Source of the DNA: Acanthosoma haemorrhoidale
Lineage: Eukaryota > Arthropoda > Insecta > Hemiptera > Acanthosomatidae
Assembly: GCA_930367205.1 (NCBI GenBank)
Contig: OV884012.1
Span: 58,983,239 to 59,047,238 of the forward strand
Direction of reading: 5' to 3'
Length of the DNA: 64,000 nucleotides
The position numbers and the translations under genes are program-made. The notes beneath the pieces are model-generated. The model saw only the letters and a program-made list of their open reading frames with translations, was not told where the DNA came from and did not search any database. Below are positions 1-11,439 of this stretch, piece by piece. The number at the start of each line of letters is the position of its first letter. Positions within the stretch are counted from its first letter, which is position 1.

Positions 1-550
1 GAGAACCTTCTGAAATCTTCTGTAAACTACTCAGTGACGTTTCAACCTACCTAAAAGAAAACTTCCTCAAATCTCTCCCTTCCTTAAAGACAATGAATGG
101 CTTTGGGGCCTCATTTTTCCTCTGTGACATCACTTCATATCTAAACTTGCTTCAAGATTGCAAGGTGAATTGGTCATTTACCAATGCAGGTTGCATCGTT
201 TAAGGAAAAACTGAAAAAAATTTCTGTTTCTGAAAAACCAAATGTCTCATTTCCCTTGCATGCAAACGGTCAATCGGAAGCAGATCCTGACTCCGAAAAA
301 TATAAAATCAAATTTTCCTCTCTACTTCAATTGAAGGATTGACCGACTTTAAGGGAGTAAAATGTTTTTGTGGTATTTTTATCAACACCTTTGCAATAAA
401 ATACACAAAACTGCAGCAGTTCTCATCAAATTATGCTGTGATTATAACTGAAAACGAATCATCGGATTGTCTGGAGTTTTTGAAATTCTTAAAAAATAGA
501 GTTTTCTCTGTTACGCGATTTAGCTCTCCGATATGTTTCTCGTTTTAGTT
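1..550 (+). pseudogene. hAT-type (GTF2IRD2/ZBED-like) transposase relic, C-terminal part
   Basis: Translating several frames gives pieces that line up in order with the C-terminal half of animal hAT transposases of the GTF2IRD2/ZBED5 type: a DITSYLNLLQ stretch near 126-160 (the family's conserved 'D.T.HLN.LN' segment), a SFKEKL stretch near 195-215, a SFPLHANGQ...SEKYKIKFSSLL block near 250-320, and a DFKGVKCF...FINTF block at 345-400. Stops and frame changes lie between them, so no protein can be made. The start lies off the left edge. The family call rests on pattern memory of the motif order, not on a search. Confidence 0.55.
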
Positions 551-764
551 CAACATATAGACTGGTGACGACAATTGCGATGGACTCCTAAACTGAGGCT
601 TTCAGAAGAGATTGAGACTTTGTGCATAGAAATAAAAACGAAAAAAATAAAGAAAACATTAATAAAATAAAAAAGAAGAGGTTAAAAGAATACACACCAG
701 TGTATTAAGTCTAACTGCAGTGGAATACGCTCACCACAGCAATACCCCGAAATACCAAATAGTG

Positions 765-975
765 TAATGGGGGGGTTCCCACGGGTGTGAATCACTAAAG
801 TATTATTGATTCACTTAATACAGATTAGGAAATTAATTATATAAAAATTAACTCTGTCTTTACAATCCGTGTGAACAGTTCACGACTCTTTCTTTTCGTG
901 AGCGGCTACGAACGAGAGCTAGCTGGCTGGCGTGCCTCAGTTTCGTAACTCACACTCGGTGGGAACCCGGTATTA
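765..975. mobile_element. Small non-autonomous terminal-inverted-repeat element (MITE-like)
   Basis: A 26-bp end at 765-790 (TAATGGGG..., then TTCCCACGGGTGTGA) is matched in inverted orientation by 950-975, whose complement reads TAATACCGGGTTCCCACCGA and then GTGTGA. The two differ by a few substitutions and small indels. The 211-bp interior has no coding potential. It holds a second, subterminal palindrome at 786-814 (GTGAATCA ... TTGATTCAC). I could not assign a clean target-site duplication. The superfamily is unknown. Confidence 0.5.
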
Positions 976-2404
976 GAGGCTAGTGAGGTGGTCTGGTGAA
1001 TCCTGGGGAAAAAAAAAGTGTTTGACATATCAATGTGAACTGTCGTTCTCCAAGATTAACTTTACAAAAATAACAACAGGGTGTCATTAACCAACTCCCA
1101 TCTGAACATTTCACTTATAGTAATAGCATCGACAGCGGAGTCTCCCAACATTGAACAGTTCCTAAATAGAAAGCAATTACAGGCTTTATATTGATCTGTA
1201 GCTAGGTAGGATTTGATTAAAAACCCTTTGGTTCGTTCACGTGTTTGCTACTCTTGTTTTTCAGGTGTTATACCTCATCATAAATTCTTTGAATATTAAG
1301 GTCTCGCCATGTTTTCTGTTCTTTATAAAATAAACAAGTACGTATCTACCTAACTTTGTGGTTCTTGAATTACCTATTCCTATTGTATTGAATATGCATA
1401 GAAAATATTTGTTCAATGTTGTGTGAATTGTCTTTTTTAAGATAGAGGGGAGTGTTTTTTCGGCTAAGATATATGATATAAGATATAAAAAAGATGTGAA
1501 AACCACTTTGTTTATACTTCTTCATCGAAATTATAATGATAAATTAATAAAATAACCAATTTTCTGTAGAACTTTTTTCGGACCAAAGTTCCTTGCAAAA
1601 GTTTAGAACAAAAATTGTATCAAGATCATATAAAATTATAACTTATCATTCAACATGTGTTCCAGAAACCATATGCTCATCATACGATATCAAGAACAAA
1701 CAAAAAAAAAATCTAGTTCTTATACATTTTGTTTATGTTTTAGATTGTTGGCAAAGTGGCAAGCTGCTGTGTTGGCGTAGGCGTAGCCATTATGACAATG
1801 AGTTCTGTGTTAAATGAAACCTCTAGCTGGCCGCTTTGTCCACAAATTCAAGCAAGATAGTGTTCCCTAAGTTATACAACTTCGCTGTCAAGTTATGCTT
1901 TAGGTTTGAGTGCCCGACTTAGCTTTTTGGCTTTTGATATTCAACAGCTTAAATCCCATGAAATGCCAATCAAATGATTATGCAAACATATATATATAAG
2001 TTATCCTCTCACAGCTGTAGACGATCAAGAAAAAAGATTGAATAAGGAGGTTAATGATAGAACGTGATGGTTTGGTTTATAACTGGCTTTATTCTCGTCC
2101 TGATCCTCTATACACACGTTACGGGTTTGTTTACCTTTGGCTATGTGGTATTAGGCTTAACATTGCCGTACCAATAGCCATAACTCCCCCCTACCAGTTT
2201 ACGGACATTCCCTGTAAACTCATAATATGTGACATCAGCTATGTATCTATAGAAAAACAAAACAAAAAGCATACTCTGATAATGATAAAATATGAAAAGA
2301 AAACGCCTTCCTAGTCCATCTAAAATCACAGTACAGACCCATACAACAAAAAAACACAATAAAAAAAATATAGGCCTCTCGGTACGTTGAGGTTGCTTAT
2401 CTCA
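976..2404. other. Non-coding stretch, no gene seen
   Basis: AT-rich sequence with only short, unconvincing open frames, such as those near 1261-1506, 1593-1817 and 2054-2359. They lack codon bias, domain motifs and splice-site support. Nothing recognisable was found. Confidence 0.5.
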
Positions 2405-4078
2405 AGTTGGTCTCCGTCACCTGCGACGCACACCAGAGTCATGGGTCGACGACGGGGCTCCCGAGCTCCACTGCGGGAAACTTGAGCTGTTCTACATGTA
2501 CCGTCCGCCGTTTGATCGGAGGAGTAATGGTTTCTACCGTGACCACGTTATGTTCGCGGAGAGCGATCACTCGGAAAGGACCCTCGTACCGCACTAGTTC
2601 CTTACCCTGTTCGACCCTTTTCTCCGGTACACAAGCGCGCCGAGTTTGTGTTTGCCCAGAATATCGCGGACTTGGAGGTTGTAGCGCGCCACCTGTCGCT
2701 GTTTCTTGTCCTCAAGCCTTCCACTAACGGTTGCCCACTGTTTCCCTAGTGCTTTCCGATTACTGACTACCCGCGCTGCCAGTTCTTCATCGACTGCCGT
2801 ACTCCTGCTATCGCGCCAGCATCTTTGAACTCCGAACAGCTTCTCAACCAGAGAGAAACCAGTGGCAGAATGGATTGAGTGGTTATATGCGATTACTGCA
2901 TTTTCCATCGCAACGTTGGGTTCTAACCCCTTCTCTCCATGGTAAATTCGTAGGTGGTCACTGAGCATGCGCTCTACGCCTATTCGACTCTTCGGGTGTC
3001 CTAGGGTGTTGAGATGCTAACGGATCTCTAAGCTATCGTGTCTGGTACGCCATAAAATTGACATCATATGCGTAGTGCCCTTAGGACTGCTTCCACTGAT
3101 CGTTCTGCTATCAGATTGTCCATCGCTGTTTTGCTGAATCAGTCAACCCAACAAATGGGTCACTTCTATCCCCTCCATGGGAACGTGTCCACCTGCAAAT
3201 CCTCCAATGGTCGGTCTGCTGTCGGTGTCTCCTTCTGTATTGCTCTGGGGGGGGGGCGATCATAATTCGTGGTGAGGCATGGGTCGCAGATACCAATAAC
3301 TCTCGCAATTGTGTCTTTCATGCCCCACCAGAAATATATCCTCTTCAATGCTTGCAGTGTAGCGTCGATTCCCCGGTGGTTTGTCTTGCCTTGGTGGAAT
3401 TCAAGGGTTACTTCTATCTGCCGCGTTTCTTGTTTTAATGTCTCCACCTTCAGGGTACATCGCACGAACGTACGATCGACTCCGATCCTCTCCGTCCTCC
3501 ATAGGCGTTTGATGAGGTCCCAGATCGCATTTCCCACGTACATGTGGTGTGTTTACCCTGGAGTAGATGCGTCCTTCAGGGTGTGGCAAATCATATCGTC
3601 GTTGATCCCCGGTGTCGACCAGATCTTGACGATGTTGCAGTGACCCTACTTCTCGGATTCCATCTTGAAGAGCCCGGAAGTTTTGGTGAGCCAAATGATC
3701 TGGCACCTCTTGTCATTAACGATGGCGTTGACGTCATCTATGTCCGAGGGCCTATCCCTCACTGAACTTCTGTCACTCGGGACATCATTGGGTGGAGTCC
3801 CCTCCCGCTCACCTTCCTCGCCGGGTGACCATTGTTGAACGAATTGGTGGATGTCACGTGATGGTCCCGGAATATTCCCTTCATCAATCGCATTCACGAC
3901 CAACGCGCGGGATAATCAATCGGCCACGACGTTCTCCTTCCCCGGTTTGTAAATAATGTCAATGTTGGATTGACTAAGGAACTCCTTTCATCTGGTAATC
4001 CACGCTGAAGACTCTTTCAGTTTTCCCACCCATAGGAGGTGTTGATGATCCGTTTGAACCCGAAACTCCCTACGGAAT
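2405..4078 (-). pseudogene. Decayed Ty3/gypsy pol relic (RNase H end through integrase)
   Basis: Read on the minus strand from 4078 down, the pieces run in pol order. First is an RNase H tail (FRVQTDHQHLLWVGKLKESS, then a degraded VADxLSR at 3900-4078). Next is a linker with repeated acidic and arginine-rich residues (3646-3903). Then comes the integrase zinc-binding region at 3166-3543 (KTNHRGID and ICDPC). A badly damaged catalytic core spans 2970-3165. The integrase C-terminal part at 2405-2968 has AYNHSIHSATGFS and a chromodomain-like RYEGPFRVIALREH. Frameshifts and stops break it throughout, and RT, protease and gag are absent. It is clearly related to the better preserved element at 9355-13870, sharing order and many residues, but it is far more decayed. 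Confidence 0.85.
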
Positions 4079-4177
4079 ACATAACTTATATACATACATA
4101 TATATAGTATTTTTATTATAATTTATTTAAATTAATCAATATTTTTCCACGGTATTTACAGACCGTTTATTTGCCAT

Positions 4178-4778
4178 TGTCGGGTAATGTCACTAGGGGA
4201 GTGCCCAAGCACTCTAGCCCTGGTGACAAGTGCGAATTGTTCAAGTTTGTGACCTGGACAATCGCTCCAGGTCGGCGTTAATATCTGACTCCATTTCTGA
4301 TAGGTATGTGCCCCGACAATGCACTATGTTCAAGGGGTACAGAGGATTCATAAAGAATAAGTCAAAGTTTCAGAGTTCGAACAGAAGCAAGTATCACGGA
4401 GGAACGGCGCGAAAAGACTGACTGGTGGGGCTAGCCTCCTCCGTTAAATATGTCTCACGCCTCCTCGGAGGGGCTGAACAAAAAAGGTTGCTAAGTGCCT
4501 GCGAGATCCTAACATGTGGTGAGGCGCATGCCGATTCTCAGTAATCTGTCAAGCTGCTGACAGGACCACTTAGCTTGTTGTGGTTTACATGTGACAAGGG
4601 TCCCGCAGGCCTGGGCTGTAAGGGTCTCTCTAATTTATGACTGACAGTCGTCGTCCCGTCTCATGTTACTTGCTTCCGCGTTTTCTTTATTGCTAAAAGA
4701 TTTATAATAATTTACTTCTGTTTATAATATATCTGCAATAGTATAGGGTGATTTCCCTAAATACTAAGAACCGCCACA
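4178..4778 (-). mobile_element. Solo LTR, 601 bp, with 5-bp target-site duplication
   Basis: The segment starts TGTCGGG and ends CCGCCACA on the plus strand, so it has TG...CA ends. It is flanked on both sides by GCCAT (4173-4177 and 4779-4783), a 5-bp target duplication of the kind LTR retroelements make. Outside it, 4139-4177 and 4802-4918 match 5848-5904 and 5931-6047, which sit next to each other in the second copy. That second copy is therefore an empty site. Orientation is inferred from a related LTR at 39400-40007 next to Ty3-type coding relics, with a TATA-like ATATTTAA near 4445. A short open frame near 4230-4421 is LTR sequence, not a gene. Confidence 0.8.
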
Positions 4779-4801
4779 GCCATCATTAAAGAAAACCTTG
4801 G

Positions 4802-4918
4802 ATTTGTTTGCTGTGGTGGCACATATTTTTTTTGCCTAATGTTAGATTTTGTTATTGTACTATTTTTATTCCATCATTTGTTTAATAACTCGTGACGGCT
4901 CTCTCAATCTTTACTCAG
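4802..4918 (+). repeat. Dispersed repeat, copy 1 (117 bp)
   Basis: This stretch begins ATTTGTTTGCTGTGGTGGCA and ends with the segment TCTCAATCTTTACTCAG. It is about 95% identical by eye to 5931-6047, in the same orientation and of equal length. Together with 4139-4177 it belongs to one older repeat that the solo LTR split. Confidence 0.85.
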
Positions 4919-4928
4919 CGCCATCCAA

Positions 4929-4952
4929 ATATATATATATATATATATATAT
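4929..4952. repeat. (AT)n microsatellite
   Basis: A run of about twelve perfect AT dinucleotides directly follows the 4802-4918 repeat. Confidence 0.95.
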
Positions 4953-5847
4953 GTGTATTGTAGCATGTAACATACTTAAGTAAATTTATTTAAACGATTC
5001 CCTCAGTCAAATAGTAACTTTCAGCAGCACCTTTTTGATATGGCATTCGAACACTTTAATTTATATAAGGTTAATAAAGACTAAAGTCCTATTAATTTAT
5101 CTATTTTAATGAAAAATAAATTCCAAGGAGTCGTATTTGACGTGGCCACTATCAGTTAATTTAATATTAATGAATTGTTATCCATTTTATCTGTTATTAT
5201 ACTCCTGTAGAAGACATCTGGTTAGGAAATATTGACAATAAGCCATAAATTTGTTTCATAGTAAAATTACTTATTAGTCTTAAAGAGATGAATATTTTAT
5301 GAGGAATGAAATTGAAATATACTTACTTACAAATGAATTGGCGTTATATAAGGATGTGGCTTAAAATAATGTTCAATTTTAATGAGCTGAAAAATCTTCT
5401 TTACCTAACGTTATACTGGTGATGTCTGATGTTTATCTGCTGGATACATCTTCAGGGAGTTGTACTGGCTCGCACTACCAAGATTGTGTTGAGGGTGACC
5501 GACATGGACACTATGACCTAGCACTGTAGGAACAGAATAGCAGAACATATCGACTAGCCAGACAGCCCGACCAGACAAGAATGGATTGAGTTAGAGATAC
5601 CATAGGACCACAGGACCATAGGAGGTGCGCATGGGGTTGGCTGCTCTTGAATTCTGTTGTTTCGCTTATTTCCGAACCGACTAATTGGGTATATGCAAAT
5701 TCCAGCCATGCAGGTGTGTTACTGTTACTGCGTCCAATTGGTTTGTAGCTTCACCTTCGATTCCGTTATCTCTAGGTAATGACAGTGGGTCACCGTCGTT
5801 GGAGACCGTTCTGTTTTTGTAGGGTAAACAGTTTATCCATGGGTAAA

Positions 5848-6047
5848 AATATTTTTCCACGGTATTTCCCGCTCCTCTCTATTTGCAGACCGTCCATTTG
5901 CCATCAAAAAATAAAACCATTCTTCCCTGTATTTGTTTGCTGTGGTGGCACATATTCCTTTTGCCTAATGTTAGACTTTGTTATTGTACTATTTTTATTC
6001 CATCATTTGTTTAATAACTCGTGATGGCTCTCTCAATCTTTACCCAG
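5848..6047 (+). repeat. Dispersed repeat, copy 2 (uninterrupted empty site)
   Basis: The stretch carries ATTTTTCCACGGTATTT, then CCATTTGCCAT, then the same 117-bp segment as 4802-4918. Here the two parts are contiguous, whereas in the first copy they are separated by the 601-bp LTR. No coding frame is convincing, so the longer open frame across 5779-6024 is most likely incidental. Confidence 0.8.
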
Positions 6048-6059
6048 TTGTTGCTTAAA

Positions 6060-9000
6060 AAACCATTCATATTTAAAAAAAGGGAATAGTTGTATGTTGA
6101 TTGATAAATTCAACAGTTTTCATATATACCAATCATCTAACAACTTATATCTACTTTATAAGTACTTTTAGGCTCATATTTCATGTAAATAACAAAACAA
6201 AAAATAAGTTTTACATCTAGGTTACAAAATGCTTTATACAGCAACGAATATTTGAATGTTTCGACATAAATACTTTTGGTATTTGGTGGTAACATGACTA
6301 ACTAAGCTTCACTTAACATACACACGAATAATTAAATGTTAATTATAAAGACATTGAAAATGAACAATACTTGTTGTATTACTTATATTATTCACAAACT
6401 TCCATAGCAACAATAGTTTGAAAACCACTCTAAAATAAACACTAATATCCAACTTGTACCAAGAAACCGTTTATTTTTCCTGGACGAGCTCAAAGTTAGT
6501 TCAGTCCAAAAGAGGAGAGCAAGGGAAGATGATTCGCATAGTGGCAAAAATGCTGTGTGGATACAGCAGAGCCAACGCTAAAATTCACATCATTCATGCG
6601 GCCAGTATGGATGAAGTATTCACGAGAAGCAAATTTAAGAGTGAAAAACAGGAGCTCAGTCAATTTTGGTCCAGTTTTACTATTTCATGGCTTTTTGTTT
6701 TGGTTTGGGGAATGAGCCCCACTAGAAGTATAATTATTGTACCGGTATAAATAACCAAAAAAAAACCATTTCATTGGAATTTTAAAGGAAGATGATCACT
6801 TCATTTTGCAAACATGTTTGTGATCATGTTGTGAATATGCAATATTAGAACATAGAACTCCATCCGTAAAATACAGCCCAAAACATAATTATACCTTTGA
6901 TTTAAACAACCGTCAACCGGCTTGACATCGCTGGATTTAAACAAATATAGTTCGGCCTTTGATTCGTTGAAATTCATATTGAGTAGGATAGCTCTGAACA
7001 GCATTGTAAAAGCAATCTCTTTTCACGGTCTAGCAAGCAAATAGCGTCCCTAACGAGAAAAAAATCCTTCAGTTTCTTTCCAAACTGGAAATAGAGATAT
7101 TTGAAGTGTGTTTGTCCCTCCAACAACCGTCTGAATTGGATATGGCCTTTTCAGTTTTAATAACAAACGATAAATAACTTTTTAAATAAAATGAATGAAT
7201 TAGTACCAACTTACAATATTATTTATTAGTCAAAAAATGTTATTAATTAATTAAAAATGCACTATCTATTAACTGTTTATATAAATAACGAAATGGTATC
7301 ACACTTGTATGTGCATGATTAAAAATTGTATAAATAAACTTGAATTTTCAAACCGAGTGAACTCCGATCACCAAAACATTTATTCGTAACAAGATAGGAC
7401 ATCTCTCAGGAATCAACGGAGCTTCTCGACATCATAGGAAAATATGTAGACAAAATTATAACATATCTACTAGCAATAAATCCATTAAAATATTGAACAC
7501 TGCTTGTTTATCTCTAACAAATGCTTGTTACTTGGTATCGAAAATTATTTTGAAATTTACTTGTTAAACCCTACTAACCAATTACAGTAGGTGGTGATAA
7601 ACTAATTAAAATTTGAACTTTTTATTCATGATTAGCTGTGAAATCACATGCATCAAAATAGTCACGTGCTTCCATCTCATCTGTGGTCATAAGACTATAC
7701 TATACTGCACATTACGTAACAATATAAATAAAAGTAATACGTATCTATGAAAAGAAACGTTTGTTCATAGATAAAGCATTTTTTATTCATTAGCCTAGGC
7801 CAGTTTCCTGTAAAAATAACAACTCACGTCTCTATGTATGAATTAAAACTCTCATATTTGTGTAATAGACATAAATTGTAACGCAAAATCGATTAATAAT
7901 AAATAGTAAATTATAAACTTCAAATGATGAAATTCTGAGAGATTCCATATGTTAATTATAGAATACAAATTTTATATTTTAAACGTTGAGGAACTGTAAT
8001 GAATCACTGTTATAGATTAACCCAATAATTAATTATCTTCACTAGCTAGTGAATACCTCAATAATTGAGATTGAATCTAATGGGACTAAGATAATTTGAT
8101 GAATGGCAATTGTCTATTCATCAATTAAATAACTATTCGCTATAATTAAAATGAGAAGGTGAAAAGTCAATCTGAAATTTTGAAAACACTGATACAAAAA
8201 ACATTCTAAATAATAAATACAGAAATTCAGGCCTATAAACTGGCAAAAATAGATAACTAAATGCATAACAATGTTTTGCCATTCCGTTCGGTGAAAATCC
8301 AGAAAATTGTTATCATCCATAGCAACCAACTTACATTGATAACACTATGACCCCACCACCCTTTCTGCATCGATGGCAGAATCTTTATTTTGTACGTATA
8401 TAAATGTGTAACAAGGATATATAGAAAAAAAAAAGACAAGTAATTGCTTTCACGATCCCGATACAGCAAGTACTATAGTAATCTTTACTTAAACCAAGGT
8501 TCTTCCTATCTCAAAATCCTTGCGTTATGCGAATCCCCAAACTAAAAGACCAGGTAAGGTATCTGGGAAACATTTAATCAGATTAAATATACAACGAATA
8601 TTGTAAACATAGGGCCCTATACAATACGAACGAAGTTGAAGACTGGCATTAAATTATCTTGCATTGTTGTACCAACAAAGGCAAACGAGAATTATGAAAA
8701 ATTGTGGATATTAAAAATGTACATTTCTAGCAATCGTTTTGATATGTTGGAGATTATTAATGGAATAGACTTCTATGTTTAAGACTAGAATCTATGTTGT
8801 TACATGTGTATTTGTTTAGGTTAGGTGAACAGCCTAATATTGTTGCTCTTGCTTATTTTCTGGTTTGTGACAATCAATCTGTAAAACAAAAATATTAATC
8901 AAAATAGAAGGTGGGTCGACTCTATTTCTATAGGGGTTAGCCCCAGCGTAGAGACCATATAAATCAATAAAGGTCCTGTAAGTTTTCAATTTATTCGTTC

Positions 9001-9350
9001 TGTGCATTTCGTACATTAGCCGAAAGTGCTTTCAAACTCTTGGTGATGAGGTTGGACGAACGGTTGAAGAACAACCACTTTATAGTCAATCGCATTTGAA
9101 TAGCTCTGTACGTCATTCACTAACGTCAACTGTTTCTGTCTATCTCATCTCTGTAGTAATGGTGCGCAAATTAGAATTTAAGTTAGGAATGGTAATTACG
9201 AGCTACCTGTAATTTTCAATTCGATAATAACTCCACATTACTTTGTGATTAGTCGAGGAATATGTATTTAAAATAAGTGGTTCAAATTTTTTGTCAATTA
9301 TATATATATATAACTTAACGTACGACTCGAGATATACGATAAAAAGGGTT
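6060..9350. other. Non-coding AT-rich stretch
   Basis: Only short open frames occur (6454-6750, 6801-7004, 8114-8469 and 8834-9016), without recognisable motifs or usable splice context. A short (AT)n run lies at 9299-9311. I see no RNA gene and no inverted-repeat element here. Confidence 0.5.
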
Positions 9351-9354
9351 GGGT

Positions 9355-9497
9355 AGTTGTATCAAGAAGCAAGGCTAGAACTTAACTGAACTTTATTGAC
9401 ATTTCTCCTCTATATATACAATCTGAGTGAGGCTTAGCCCCACTATCTCTTACTGTTTACACTAATGTTATGGATAAACCTGTCTGACTTGTTAACT
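9355..9497 (-). repeat. 3' LTR of the Ty3/gypsy element (about 143 bp)
   Basis: Read on the minus strand it begins AGTTAACAAG immediately after a polypurine tract and ends GATACAACT, so the ends form a short AGTT...AACT inverted repeat. It contains a TATATATA box (9410-9419) and an AATAAA signal (9392-9397). The AGTTAAC start resembles LTR ends of Drosophila gypsy-type errantiviruses. With the opposite LTR lost, the outer boundary cannot be verified by comparison. Confidence 0.65.
9410..9419 (-). promoter_or_regulatory. LTR TATA box
   Basis: Minus-strand TGTATATATA lies inside the LTR, about 80 bases after its start, which is the usual place for the U3 promoter. The AATAAA at 9397-9392 follows within 25 bases, implying a very short R region. 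Confidence 0.5.
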
Positions 9498-9513
9498 CCT
9501 CCCCTCCAGTTCC
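9498..9513 (-). other. Polypurine tract
   Basis: Minus-strand GGAACTGGAGGGGAGG ends exactly where the LTR begins. This fits the primer for plus-strand DNA synthesis in LTR elements. Confidence 0.7.
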
Positions 9514-9550
9514 TTCTTTGGAGGAACTTTTGTTTTGGAGTTGTACAACA

Positions 9551-9651
9551 CAATTCTCTGTCATAACAAAAATACATAAGAAAACAATTCTCTGTCATAA
9601 CAAAAATACATAAGAAAACAATTCTCTGTCATAACAAAAATACATAAGAAA
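9551..9651. repeat. 34-bp tandem repeat, three copies
   Basis: Three nearly perfect units starting at 9551, 9585 and 9619 begin CAATTCTCTGTCATAACAAA. They lie in the untranslated stretch between the integrase stop and the LTR of the Ty3/gypsy element. A diverged echo of the unit may continue near 9755. Confidence 0.95.
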
Positions 9652-9849
9652 CAAAATAATATTAATCATATATAATAATAATAACCTATAGTAACAAATT
9701 ATCTACACAAATCATGAATTTCAGCTTCTTCGTCTGAGTTCACATATACATATAACCAATTCTCTGGCTCTAGGAATAATACATATTATATAACCAAAAA
9801 TCGTATTGCTTATACAAGAGTAATTTACCATACAACGTATCTACATAGG

Positions 9850-10674
9850 TTATGAGTTGGGGCGGGTCGGAGTGTCCGCCCGAGCGCCGCCGCCCGGCCA
9901 GCGCGACCCTTGTGGTTGGGGTACTTTCAGTTCCTCCCGATGGACCGTGCGATTCCGGAAGGGGAAGTTCGCGTCTCTGATCGTGTATAGGTTATGCTCC
10001 CTTATTGCGGTGACCCTGTATGGTCCCTCGTAGCGGTCGGCCGTCTTGGTTTTCGCGGTTCGCAATCTTCTATACACGACGGTTCCCAGCGGCAATGTCC
10101 TCCCCCCCCCCTGTATTATTCCTGGCCTTTCATTGGCCCGGTCAACACGCGTCTGTTTTTCTTTGATAATTTTCTCCCGGACCCGGTCCCAAAGAGCTTT
10201 CCGCTCTTTCCGCGTTGTCGCTACATACTCGTGCAGCTCCGCGCTCTGAGCCGTTATGAGGTCCCCCCTATCGCGCCTACTTTGTCCGAATACGAGCTCC
10301 ACGGGTGAGAACCCTGTTGCCGCGTGAAGCGTATGATTATACGCGATTACGGCTCTCGGCATGGCCTCTAACGGTTCCATCCCCCGCCCGAGACGGAGCA
10401 GTCTTAAATGTTCCCCCAGGGTATTGTGGAGCCGCTCCACCACCCCCCGTCCCTTGATATGGTGGGGTGTGTTCCTGTGCCACATTATTCCCAACTCCTG
10501 TGCCCGTTCACGTATGAAGCCGTTCTCAAATTCTCGGCCGCAATCCGCTGTGACCCGCTCTGGTACCCCGTAGATCGCGCACCAATTTAACACCCCTTCC
10601 CACACTGCCTCGGGCGTTTTCGCTTCGATGGGATAGGCCATGGCTAGCTTGCTGAATATGTCTATCGCTGTAAG
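9850..10674 (-). CDS. Ty3/gypsy integrase, catalytic core and C-terminal part (broken from upstream by a stop)
   Basis: Minus-strand frame continuing that of 10675-11439 after one TGA. Residues of the DDE core are visible: the second Asp in TADCGREFENG and the Glu in GVVERLHNTLGEHL. AYNHTLHAATGFSPVELVFG follows, and then a C-terminal domain with RYEGPYRVTAIREHN and an RTVHREELKVP tail. Integrase joins the cDNA to host DNA. The frame is open to its stop at 9850 and its sequence is well preserved, so the element is much younger than the relic at 2405-4078. It cannot be made as one protein with the rest of pol here because of the stop. Confidence 0.85.
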   Translation of the reverse strand, partial: LTAIDIFSKLAMAYPIEAKTPEAVWEGVLNWCAIYGVPERVTADCGREFENGFIRERAQELGIMWHRNTPHHIKGRGVVERLHNTLGEHLRLLRLGRGMEPLEAMPRAVIAYNHTLHAATGFSPVELVFGQSRRDRGDLITAQSAELHEYVATTRKERKALWDRVREKIIKEKQTRVDRANERPGIIQGGGRTLPLGTVVYRRLRTAKTKTADRYEGPYRVTAIREHNLYTIRDANFPFRNRTVHREELKVPQPQGSRWPGGGARADTPTRPNS

Positions 10675-11439
10675 TCACGACTGCCCCGCATTCGAATAAA
10701 CATCTAGCTGTACGCTCCTAAGCGGCTCTATTGGCGTCTCGGTTATGACTTGCGGCGTCACTGGGGGGTGCCTCTCGTACTTGCTCCTCTGGCATATCTC
10801 GCAGCTGCCTATGCATTCGCGCACCGTCTTTCCGATCCCTCGCCAAAAATACATTTTCCTTATTGCGCGGTCGGTCTCCTCTATCCCCCTGTGGTTCGTC
10901 TTCCCCGTGTGGTGGTCTGTAACTATCCGTCTCTGAGTTTGTTCGTCGGTAATGGTTTCCACCTGTCTTAGGCATCTTGTCAAGTCGTATTCTATTCCTA
11001 TCCTCTCCTGTCTCCATAACCCCTTCACCTTTTCTGCGAGCAGTCGGTTCCCTACGAATATGTGATACGCCCTTCCCCGCTCCGCAAATCCCTGTATAAT
11101 CCGTACCAGGTCTTCTTCTGTTATAGTTGAGTGCGTCCTTACTGTCAGTGTGGTCAGTCCTGCGTACGTCGTAGTCCGTGTTTCCACCCCCATTGCCTGT
11201 CTTGACTTTATTATTATTTGCCACTTCTTATTGTTTATTATCTCATCAATTTCCCTCAGTTCCCTTGACCGTTCCGTCGGCGATACTTCCGCCCTGGCTT
11301 CCCTCTCAATAGCGGTAATTCCGGTCCCGCTTCCGCCCACTCCCGGAGGTACCTTACCGCGAACGGCTCGGTCGGTGGGGTCCTTTCTTCTTCCGCGCTC
11401 TGTTGGACTACCGGTATTTCGGGGCCGTTCTCCGCCCAC
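10675..11439 (-). CDS. Ty3/gypsy integrase, N-terminal zinc-binding part, ending at a TGA
   Basis: The frame carries an HHCC zinc-binding module (His pair in TDHHTGKTNHRG, Cys pair in CEICQRSKY), preceded by about 150 residues of variable linker. The first catalytic Asp follows in VQLDVYSNAG just before the TGA at 10677-10675. The downstream core at 9850-10674 is in the same frame, so this stop alone splits integrase. Its 5' portion overlaps the end of the protease-RT frame in a different phase. Either a frameshift mutation or programmed frameshifting lies between about 11256 and 11330. I think mutation is likelier. Confidence 0.8.
   Translation of the reverse strand: MGGERPRNTGSPTERGRRKDPTDRAVRGKVPPGVGGSGTGITAIEREARAEVSPTERSRELREIDEIINNKKWQIIIKSRQAMGVETRTTTYAGLTTLTVRTHSTITEEDLVRIIQGFAERGRAYHIFVGNRLLAEKVKGLWRQERIGIEYDLTRCLRQVETITDEQTQRRIVTDHHTGKTNHRGIEETDRAIRKMYFWRGIGKTVRECIGSCEICQRSKYERHPPVTPQVITETPIEPLRSVQLDVYSNAGQS

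Noticed and set aside
4230..4421. ATG frame (ATGGAGTCAGAT...) conserved in three LTR-family copies, at first taken for a gag start
   Set aside because: It lies inside the 601-bp unit bounded by TG...CA ends and 5-bp duplications, so it is LTR sequence. The frame is broken in the copies.
9498..9850. env gene of an errantivirus downstream of integrase
   Set aside because: Only about 350 bases of AT-rich tandem repeats and spacer lie between the integrase stop and the polypurine tract.
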